Made by a program: the position numbers and the translations under genes
The notes under the pieces: model-generated
Told to the model about the DNA's origin: nothing
The model's database searches: none
Seen by the model: only the letters and a program-made list of their open reading frames with translations
Assembly (NCBI RefSeq): GCF_928381505.1
Contig: NZ_CAKMSJ010000002.1
Span: forward strand, 364,104-428,103
Reading direction: 5' to 3'
Source of the DNA: Rothia endophytica
GTDB taxonomy: Bacteria; Actinomycetota; Actinomycetes; Actinomycetales; Micrococcaceae
DNA: 64,000 nt
In this document: positions 43,948 to 50,684 of the stretch, in pieces
Numbering within the stretch: the first letter of the stretch is position 1
Layout of the letters: the number at the start of each line of letters is the position of its first letter

Positions 43948-45381
43948 ATGGAACGTAGAATTTTTGGTGTTGAAACCGAATTCGGAATTAGGTATATCCC
44001 ACGCGGGCTAGGGCCTCTTGCGCCCGAAGAGGCAGCTCGTAAGCTCTTCAAACCTGTGGTTGATAGCTGGCGCTCCACCAATATCTTTCTGCCCAACGGC
44101 GGGCGTCTCTACCTGGACGTCGGTTCTCACCCGGAGTATGCAACGGCAGAAACTGCCACCCTACGTGATTTGCTCGCTCACGATAAAGCCGGTGAATACC
44201 TTTTCAATGACTTGGTGAACCAGGCTCAGGATAACCTTGAAGCTGAAGGCTTTGACGGGCAGATTTTCCTTTTCAAGAACAACGTGGATTCAGCAGGTAA
44301 CTCCTTTGGGTCGCACGAGAATTACATGCTCGAACGCAAAGTCGAATTTAGCAGACTGGTACGGTCGCTCATTCCCTTTCTGATTACACGTCAGATTATG
44401 GTCGGTGCCGGTAAAACGCACCCTTCCGGCCCGCCGGAGTGGAGTGGGCGTCCGCTGGGACCTCAGAATGAACCTAGCTTTTCTTTCTCTCAGCGCGCCA
44501 ACCATATCTGGGAAGGCTCATCAACGGCCACCACGCGTGCCCGCCCCCTAATCAACACCCGTGATGAACCGCATGCTGACGCCTCACTCTACCGCCGTCT
44601 GCACGTCATCAACGGTGATTCGAATATGTCTCAGGCAACCACCATGCTCAAGGTCGGTGCTACTGATCTTGTGCTGCGGATGCTTGAAGATTACTACCCC
44701 CTAGCTGACTTTGAAATCAGAGATGCTGCAACAGCTCTGCGTGTTATCTCGCATGATCTGACCGGTAGCGCACGTTTTAGTCTTGCCGACGGTAGCGAGC
44801 GCAGCGCTTTAGAGATGCAGCGTCATTACCATGATGCGGCCTGTCAGTACGTTGAAGCTAAGGGGCCGCACCACGAGGACGTGCCCTATATCCTGGACCT
44901 CTGGGATCGTGCTCTGATAGCCGTTGAGACCGGGGACAGCAGCGGCATCGATACTGAAATCGATTGGGCCATCAAGAAGAAGCTCCTGGATGCCTACATC
45001 AGACGAGGCGCTAGCGGGTATGCTGACCCGAAGATTCAGCAGCTTGACCTTGCCTATCACGATATTGACCCTGACCGCGGAATTTTTAATGTGCTGAGCC
45101 GCAAGGGGCTCATTAAAACAGTGATATCTGAGTCTGAGATTGAGCGGGCAGCGGTTGAGCCGCCGGCCACTCGGGCCCGTATTAGGGGTAGTTTTATCAG
45201 CGCAGCCCGCGCGGCTGGTGAGTCTTTCACCGTAGACTGGGTGCATCTTAAACTGAATAGTCGGCCCCAGCTCAGCGTGATGTGTAAAGACCCTTTTGCC
45301 GTTGAAAACGCAGAGGTAACTTCCCTAATCGAAGAATTACAGCAAAAGAAACCTAAGGTTTGGGCTCCTCCCTTTATCTAG
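43948..45381 (+). CDS. pafA: Pup-protein ligase PafA
   Basis: A 477-residue ligase that forms the isopeptide bond between the C-terminal Glu of Pup and substrate lysines. The start RRIFGVETEFGIRY has the ATP-binding Glu pair, the catalytic Asp is in YLDVGSHPEYATAE, and FKNNVDSAGNSFGSHENY and NTRDEPHAD are family blocks; the Dop loop is absent. Two ATG codons adjoin (43945, 43948); AGAAGGG spacing favours the second. It follows pup directly. Confidence 0.95.
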   Translation: MERRIFGVETEFGIRYIPRGLGPLAPEEAARKLFKPVVDSWRSTNIFLPNGGRLYLDVGSHPEYATAETATLRDLLAHDKAGEYLFNDLVNQAQDNLEAEGFDGQIFLFKNNVDSAGNSFGSHENYMLERKVEFSRLVRSLIPFLITRQIMVGAGKTHPSGPPEWSGRPLGPQNEPSFSFSQRANHIWEGSSTATTRARPLINTRDEPHADASLYRRLHVINGDSNMSQATTMLKVGATDLVLRMLEDYYPLADFEIRDAATALRVISHDLTGSARFSLADGSERSALEMQRHYHDAACQYVEAKGPHHEDVPYILDLWDRALIAVETGDSSGIDTEIDWAIKKKLLDAYIRRGASGYADPKIQQLDLAYHDIDPDRGIFNVLSRKGLIKTVISESEIERAAVEPPATRARIRGSFISAARAAGESFTVDWVHLKLNSRPQLSVMCKDPFAVENAEVTSLIEELQQKKPKVWAPPFI

Positions 45382-45476
45382 GAGGGGGCTCATAGCCGGC
45401 ACCCAGCTTGCTCAGCTATGATGTACGGCGAGAAGTTTTGCGTCCGACGGGCGCTTCAACAATGAAAGAGATGTAC

Positions 45477-46502
45477 GTGAAAAAGAAGACGACATATATT
45501 GCTACAGGTAGCGCTGTCCTTGCCCTGCTACTCAGCGCTTGCGGTGGCGGCTCGGGCGATAAGCTCGAAGACGTTGATTACTCCCTCAACGGGGCAACTG
45601 CTCAGCCCTCAGCTTCCTTTGAGACTCCCTTCGCAGCGTCCGGTACCGAAGCCCACATTATTGAAGAGGGCGATGGCGATGAGGTTGTCGATGGAGATAC
45701 CATTCTTGTTGATGCAACCGTATTCAACGGTGCAGACGGTAGCTCTGTCGGTACTACTTACGCTGACGCTCCTATGGTCATTCCGGTTAATGATCAGCTC
45801 AAAGAAGCTGCACCGGAACTCTACGACGTAATCGCTGGGGCAAAAGTAGGAACTACTTTCTCCTACACCACCAACATTGATCAGTCGTCTACCTCAACAG
45901 AGGAGGCAACACCTACTGTCTCCCCAGGAACCGCAACTAACGTTGAGGTTTACACTGTCACCAGTAAGCTCCTGAAATCAGCAGAGGGCAAGGAGAATGA
46001 AAAGAAGTCTCCAGCTCTGGAAGAATTTAGCGTAGGTGATGATGGTGCGCCCACCCTCAAGCTGGCTGAAGATCGTGGCGATGCCCCCACTGAGCTCTAC
46101 ACCGAGGACCTTATCACCGGTGAGGGCGCAGTCATTGGTGAGAACGACACCGTTTACGCTAACTATGTAGGTGTCACCTGGTCAGATGGTGCTGTTTTTG
46201 ATGAAAACTTCAGCACTCAGCCCCTTAACTTCACCCTCAACGGAGTTATTGAAGGCTGGAAGGAAGGCCTGAAGGGTAAGACCGTTGGCTCCCGAGTCCT
46301 GCTTCAGATTCCCAGCGAGCTAGCCTACGGTGAGGACGCCGCGGGCTCAGGTGCACCCGAAGGCGCCCTGGTGTTTGTGGTAGATATCCTTGGTTCATCA
46401 CCGGCTCGTACTGCAGAGGCTGCCTCATCAGCACCTGCCGAATCCAGTGAGAGCCCTGAAAGCACTCAGTCCCCTGAGGCAACTGCCTCAGCTTCGGAAT
46501 AG
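45477..46502 (+). CDS. FKBP-type peptidyl-prolyl isomerase lipoprotein
   Basis: A 341-residue exported lipoprotein. It starts with a signal peptide (KKKTTYIATGSAVLALLLSAC, lipobox LSAC, Cys around residue 22). A degenerate FKBP-like domain (about residues 55-130) is followed by a full FKBP domain (VYANYVGVTWSDGAVFDENFS, IPSELAYGE) and a Ser/Pro/Glu-rich tail. It would assist folding of exported proteins. GTG 45477 follows AAAGAG by 6 bases; in-frame ATG codons at 45462 and 45471 are alternatives. FKBP genes follow pafA also in other actinobacteria. Confidence 0.9.
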   Translation: MKKKTTYIATGSAVLALLLSACGGGSGDKLEDVDYSLNGATAQPSASFETPFAASGTEAHIIEEGDGDEVVDGDTILVDATVFNGADGSSVGTTYADAPMVIPVNDQLKEAAPELYDVIAGAKVGTTFSYTTNIDQSSTSTEEATPTVSPGTATNVEVYTVTSKLLKSAEGKENEKKSPALEEFSVGDDGAPTLKLAEDRGDAPTELYTEDLITGEGAVIGENDTVYANYVGVTWSDGAVFDENFSTQPLNFTLNGVIEGWKEGLKGKTVGSRVLLQIPSELAYGEDAAGSGAPEGALVFVVDILGSSPARTAEAASSAPAESSESPESTQSPEATASASE

Positions 46503-46522
46503 AAATACCTAAGGAGTTTTTC

Positions 46523-46921
46523 ATGTCATTTGGACAGCGAAACCTTGATCGTAGCAAGCCCGAAATCGACTTTCCTGAGGGTGGAGTTCCCCAGGAGCTA
46601 GTGATTATCGATGAAATCGAGGGCGCGGGCGAGACTGTAGAACGCGGATCCACGGTATCGGCACACTATGTTGGAGTAGCTTTCTCCACCGGCGAAGAAT
46701 TCGATTCATCATGGAACCGCGGTGAACCTCTCCGTTTCCAGGTGGGCGTTGGAATGGTAATCCAGGGCTGGGATGAAGGTCTGCTGGGTATGAAGGTCGG
46801 TGGGCGACGTCGTCTGGAGATCCCTTCCGAGATGGCTTATGGCTCACGTGGCGCTGGCGCAGCTATTGGCCCCGATGAAGCTCTCATCTTCGTGGTTGAC
46901 CTCGTTGATGTCAGCAAGTAA
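46523..46921 (+). CDS. FKBP-type peptidyl-prolyl isomerase, cytosolic
   Basis: A 132-residue single-domain FKBP. It has the family pattern AHYVGVAFSTGEEFDSSW, FQVGVGMVIQGWDEGLLGMKVGGRRRLEIPSEMAYG and ALIFVVDLVDV, with no signal peptide. It begins 20 bp after the lipoprotein gene, so the two are in one operon. ATG after AAGGAG. Confidence 0.95.
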   Translation: MSFGQRNLDRSKPEIDFPEGGVPQELVIIDEIEGAGETVERGSTVSAHYVGVAFSTGEEFDSSWNRGEPLRFQVGVGMVIQGWDEGLLGMKVGGRRRLEIPSEMAYGSRGAGAAIGPDEALIFVVDLVDVSK

Positions 46922-46941
46922 TTAGAACGCTTTGCGTGTTT

Positions 46942-46974
46942 AGTCCCCGGTTCTCAAGAACCGGGGACTATTTT
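46942..46974 (+). terminator. Terminator after the FKBP genes
   Basis: AGTCCCCGGTTCT (46942-46954) pairs perfectly with AGAACCGGGGACT (46957-46969), followed by ATTTT. It directly precedes pafBC, so some read-through may be intended. Confidence 0.9.
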
Positions 46975-46982
46975 AATGAGTA

Positions 46983-48899
46983 ATGACTTCTAAAGCAGTT
47001 GAACGCGCTATTACACTTCTTGATGTGCTGGTATCAGCCCCGCACGGTCTTGACCGTAACCAAATTCGCCACCGCGTGCCCCAATACTCACAAGCTTCTA
47101 GCGAAGCAGCTTTTGAGCGTATGTTTGAAAGAGATAAGGATGTGTTGCGGTCGGTGGGGCTTGACCTTATTTCTCACCGTGTTCAACATTCAGAAGTAGG
47201 TTTTACCTATCGTGTTGGAGCCGGTGATCTTCCATCCCTGACGGTGGGGCCTATTGATGTCTTACTTCTGTCCCACCTCAGCACAGCTTGGCAGGGCACA
47301 AGTCTTGAGCGCTACTCTTCATCAGCGATGCTCAAAGTGGGAGCACAAGCAGGGCTCAAGATGGGCGAATCACCGGGAGATACTCCTCGGTTCTCAGACG
47401 AAATTGGTCTTGTTGAATGCCTTGAAGCCACCGCAGAAGGTAAGGGGCTGAGCTTCTTGTACGGTACCTCTGTTAAGACCCGCAAGATATCCTGTTGGGG
47501 TTTGGGCCTTAGATTTGGGCACTGGTACGTTTATGGATGGGATAGAGACCGTAGAGCAGAACGTATCTTTCGGCTAGATCGTATGTCCGGCATCAAAATC
47601 CTTGCTGCCAGTAGCTTTCCCGCACCCACGGATTTTTCTATGCAAGAGGCACTGAGCCGTGTCGGCTTTGCTGAGCTTCCGCTCGTGGCATCTCTACCGC
47701 TCAACCACGCTGAGTCTTCGGAAGATTTAACGGAGTTGCCGTCTTATTCACCGCTAGAATCTGCTGAGCGCGCTGTTCTCAACGGCGAAACTCATGAGCT
47801 TACTGAACAGCAGCTAGCTTCAGCTAATGTTGATCGGGTTCAGCAGAGCCTTGTGGTCGAGGCTGAAAGATCCCTGCGTACTGCTCTTTACCGAACAGAT
47901 GAAGAAACACCGGGTACGCTGCCCCAAGGCTTAGTGTGGAAGCCCGTCAGCGCGCAGCGCGAGCGAGAAACAGCATCGCAACAACTCACACGAACCTTTA
48001 TCATGCTCTCGCTCATTAGTTCCCGTGGAGGCATGGCGCTCTCTGACCTTGCTGGCTACTTTGATCTAACACCGTCTAAAATACGGTCCAGCTTAGACGC
48101 TGTTGCTGCAAGCGTTACCTTCGGAGCCCTGTTTATCACTATCGATAGCGATGATTGGGTAACGGTCGATGGAAAAATAGAAATGACCGGTGGGGCGCCA
48201 CTGACACCGGTAGAGACGGCAACACTCTTACTGGCAATAAACCTCAACCATAGTTCTGAGCAGCAGCTAATGCTTGACAGCCTAGCCATCAAGCTCAGTG
48301 AGAGCTCTGTACAAACACAGCACTTTTCTCACCGGTTTTCGGTGTACTCAAATGACACTGCTGACGTGTTCCAGGAGGCAATAGCTTCAAAGGTTCCCCT
48401 GGAACTTACCTATAGTTCTTATCACGGGGTCAGTCAAAGAACGGTGGAGCCTTTCTCATTGGTTAACAGAGACGGCCCTCGCTATCTTCGCGCCTGGTGC
48501 CGTTCAGCGCAGGACATACGCCATTTCAGGCTAGACCGTATCGGAGCTGTGCACGCACTCACCGATGATACATTCCAGTCTGATCCTGTCGACAATACCG
48601 ACTCCAGCCTGCACAGCTGGCGTCATCAGCTGGTCAATCAGCCCCATCGTGAAGCAACCTTGCTGGTCCCAGCTCACTTGCCGGCCACACAACGCGCCAA
48701 AACTCAGTGGATTCTCGAGCAGTATGCCTCTCATATAGCCCAGCAGGCCGGAAACCACTTTTATAAGCTGCCGGTAGTAAATGAGATGTGGCTTTTTGAG
48801 CTCATCATCTCTCTAGGGGGCTGCGCTCAACTACTCCTGCCGTGCGACGTACGACGGCGCTTTCAGCTGAAATTGGCAGGCATAGAAGAAAACAGCTGA
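46983..48899 (+). CDS. pafBC: PafB-PafC fusion, WYL-domain transcription regulator
   Basis: A 638-residue fusion of the two WYL regulators that are separate genes in mycobacteria, where PafBC activates the LexA-independent DNA-damage response. Each half has an N-terminal helix-turn-helix (half 1 from residue 1; half 2 from about 335, RTFIMLSLISSRGGMALSDLAGYFDL) and a WYL domain (GKGLSFLYGTSVKTRKISCWGL and WYVYGWDRDRRAERIFRLDRM; then PLELTYSSYHGVSQRTVEPF and RYLRAWCRSAQDIRHFRLDRI). The ATG lies 9 bp after the terminator run. The gene sits between the Pup locus and tatAC-helY, the usual order. Confidence 0.92.
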   Translation: MTSKAVERAITLLDVLVSAPHGLDRNQIRHRVPQYSQASSEAAFERMFERDKDVLRSVGLDLISHRVQHSEVGFTYRVGAGDLPSLTVGPIDVLLLSHLSTAWQGTSLERYSSSAMLKVGAQAGLKMGESPGDTPRFSDEIGLVECLEATAEGKGLSFLYGTSVKTRKISCWGLGLRFGHWYVYGWDRDRRAERIFRLDRMSGIKILAASSFPAPTDFSMQEALSRVGFAELPLVASLPLNHAESSEDLTELPSYSPLESAERAVLNGETHELTEQQLASANVDRVQQSLVVEAERSLRTALYRTDEETPGTLPQGLVWKPVSAQRERETASQQLTRTFIMLSLISSRGGMALSDLAGYFDLTPSKIRSSLDAVAASVTFGALFITIDSDDWVTVDGKIEMTGGAPLTPVETATLLLAINLNHSSEQQLMLDSLAIKLSESSVQTQHFSHRFSVYSNDTADVFQEAIASKVPLELTYSSYHGVSQRTVEPFSLVNRDGPRYLRAWCRSAQDIRHFRLDRIGAVHALTDDTFQSDPVDNTDSSLHSWRHQLVNQPHREATLLVPAHLPATQRAKTQWILEQYASHIAQQAGNHFYKLPVVNEMWLFELIISLGGCAQLLLPCDVRRRFQLKLAGIEENS

Positions 48900-48999
48900 G
48901 CATAAATTAACTAAAGGCACCTTGGTAAGCCCGGTTCTAAGCAAGCCCACAGCCAAATATGTTCATGCCATCACCGTAACCGGATATATAATTGGTCGT

Positions 49000-49365
49000 A
49001 TGCCTTGGTGGTTTTGGATAGTTTTATGGAGCGTGCTCGTGTTGAGCTCGCTCTCCCTTCTAGCCTGGCTGCTGTGGCGCGTCCTGCGTAAAGGGTTAGC
49101 TACTCTCAAAGCTGCTGAAGAATGGGAAAATCTCATTAGTTCACAGTTAGGGGACACCGCTATGTCAACCACTGTCAGATGCCACCAGCCTGTGGCACTT
49201 TTCAAGCCGGTGTCTGTTGCAGCCCGCGAATTTACTCAAGGCGCACACCAACGAACGCTAGACCGTGCCCAGAGGCGTATTAAGCGCCGCGATCAGCTAG
49301 GTCAGCCCCAACTCATCGGAGATTTGCTCAGCAAATCTCAGAAAGGTGACGAACGTGCTCGGTAA
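49000..49365 (+). CDS. Small membrane protein between pafBC and tatA
   Basis: A 121-residue protein with one strong N-terminal membrane helix (MPWWFWIVLWSVLVLSSLSLLAWLLWRVL) and a basic cytosolic part with many Arg (RTLDRAQRRIKRRDQ). The TATAAT box ends 7 nt before the ATG at 49000, so a leaderless message is likely. Its 3' end overlaps the tatA start by 11 bp. Function unknown; the link to tatA suggests a role at the membrane or secretion. Confidence 0.72.
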   Translation: MPWWFWIVLWSVLVLSSLSLLAWLLWRVLRKGLATLKAAEEWENLISSQLGDTAMSTTVRCHQPVALFKPVSVAAREFTQGAHQRTLDRAQRRIKRRDQLGQPQLIGDLLSKSQKGDERAR

Positions 49366-49615
49366 CCTCGGCCCCGTCCATCTGCTCATCCTCCTCATCA
49401 TTATCATCCTTCTCTTCGGCGCACCCAAGCTTCCCGGTATGGCTCGCAGCCTGGGGCAGTCCATGCGTATCTTCAAATCTGAGGTTGATGGCCTCAAGAA
49501 TGATGGCAAGAAAAATACTTCATCAACTACCACCAACGATGGCGTGGTTTCAGGTGAAGTGATCAATAACCCTTCATCCACTGACCAGAACACCGGGTCA
49601 CACCGCGCCGACTAA
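49355..49615 (+). CDS. tatA: Sec-independent translocase protein TatA
   Basis: An 86-residue TatA: a short outer start (LGNLGPVH), one membrane helix (LLILLIIIILLFGAPKLP, with the FGAPKLP hinge), an amphipathic helix (ARSLGQSMRIFKSEVDG) and a Ser/Thr-rich tail. The GTG at 49355 is 7 nt after AAAGGTG and is preferred to a GTG at 49346. It forms the pore of the twin-arginine export system with TatC. Confidence 0.94.
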   Translation: MLGNLGPVHLLILLIIIILLFGAPKLPGMARSLGQSMRIFKSEVDGLKNDGKKNTSSTTTNDGVVSGEVINNPSSTDQNTGSHRAD

Positions 49616-49655
49616 ATAGCCTCGGCGCTCCATTCCAAGCGTTCGTGGCCCCTGA

Positions 49656-49685
49656 CCCCGTGCTCCTTTGTAGAGGAGCGCGGGG
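49656..49685 (+). other. Intergenic hairpin between tatA and tatC
   Basis: CCCCGTGCTCCT (49656-49667) pairs with AGGAGCGCGGGG (49674-49685, one G-U pair) without a T-run. It may adjust the relative amounts of TatA and TatC or protect the mRNA end. Confidence 0.5.
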
Positions 49686-49723
49686 CTCTGGGGCTCTATG
49701 TACACCGCTAATAAAAGGTAGGC

Positions 49724-50581
49724 ATGGCTAAACCAAACAGCCGAAAGAATAACCCCCAAGCAACAATGGCTTTGGGTGAACACTTTCGTGAATTTCGCAA
49801 CCGGCTCATCAAAGCTGCCCTTGCAACTCTTGTGTGTGCCATCGCAGGTTTTTTCCTTTATGACCCTTTCATTCAGGCCATCAGTGAACCCTTCACCGCA
49901 ATCAATGAACAAGCGGGCCGTAACGCTACTCTCAACTATGCTTCTGTAGCTTCACCCTTCGACCTGTTAGTCAGGATTTCACTCTACATAGGGCTAGTCT
50001 TGGCCTGCCCAGTATGGCTGTATCAGCTGTGGGCATTCATCACTCCAGCTTTGTATAAGAGAGAAAAAATATACGCCCTCAGCTTTGTGTTCACCGCGGT
50101 TCCGATGTTTTTCTTCGGTATCTGGCTAGCCTGGATTTGTCTGCCTACAGCTATTCGCACCCTACTAATGTTCAACCCAGAGGGCACGGATAATATCGTT
50201 GCAGCTGACGTCTATATTGGATTCGTCGTCAAATTCATGCTGGTCTTCGGCATCGCTTTCGTGCTCCCTGTCCTTCTGTTCGGACTCAACTTCATGGGTC
50301 TTTTGAGCGGTAAGACCATCAAGAAATCGTGGCGCTGGGTCGTTGTGCTCGTGGCCTTCCTCGCTGCGATGGCTGCTCCCGGCACCGATATTATGACCAT
50401 GTTCTACCTCATGGCTCCTCTACTCATTTTCTTCTTTGTTGCAGTTCTGATCTGTCTTTGGAACGACAAACGTCGGGCCAAAAAGCAAGCAAAACTTGCT
50501 GGCGGGCTCAGCCCGGACGAGTTGGACCAAGCTACCAGTTTTGATGACCTTCAGCATATGGGCAATACCAACCGTTTATAA
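49724..50581 (+). CDS. tatC: Sec-independent translocase protein TatC
   Basis: A 285-residue membrane protein that binds twin-arginine signal peptides. It shows LGEHFREFRNRLI near the N-terminus, six hydrophobic helices and the conserved YQLWAFITPALYKREK and LVFGIAFVLPVLLFGL. ATG after AAAAGGTAGGC. A basic and acidic tail closes the protein. Confidence 0.96.
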   Translation: MAKPNSRKNNPQATMALGEHFREFRNRLIKAALATLVCAIAGFFLYDPFIQAISEPFTAINEQAGRNATLNYASVASPFDLLVRISLYIGLVLACPVWLYQLWAFITPALYKREKIYALSFVFTAVPMFFFGIWLAWICLPTAIRTLLMFNPEGTDNIVAADVYIGFVVKFMLVFGIAFVLPVLLFGLNFMGLLSGKTIKKSWRWVVVLVAFLAAMAAPGTDIMTMFYLMAPLLIFFFVAVLICLWNDKRRAKKQAKLAGGLSPDELDQATSFDDLQHMGNTNRL

Positions 50582-50594
50582 AGCGTTGCCATTT

Positions 50595-50629
50595 ACCCCA
50601 GTACGACCCGGTACTGGGGTTTACTTTGT
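50595..50629 (+). terminator. Terminator of tatC
   Basis: ACCCCAGTAC (50595-50604) pairs perfectly with GTACTGGGGT (50611-50620), followed by TTACTTTG. Confidence 0.8.
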
Positions 50630-50684
50630 TCGCGGTGAGGAGGAAACAGGGGGAGAGGCTACAGCTGAAGACTAGGATGGATGT

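Noticed and set aside
40373..45381. Locus as a recently decayed proteasome operon with prc remnants
   Set aside because: The 40-bp pup-pafA gap holds no remnant of prcB/prcA and all four genes are intact, so loss is old or the genes were never there.
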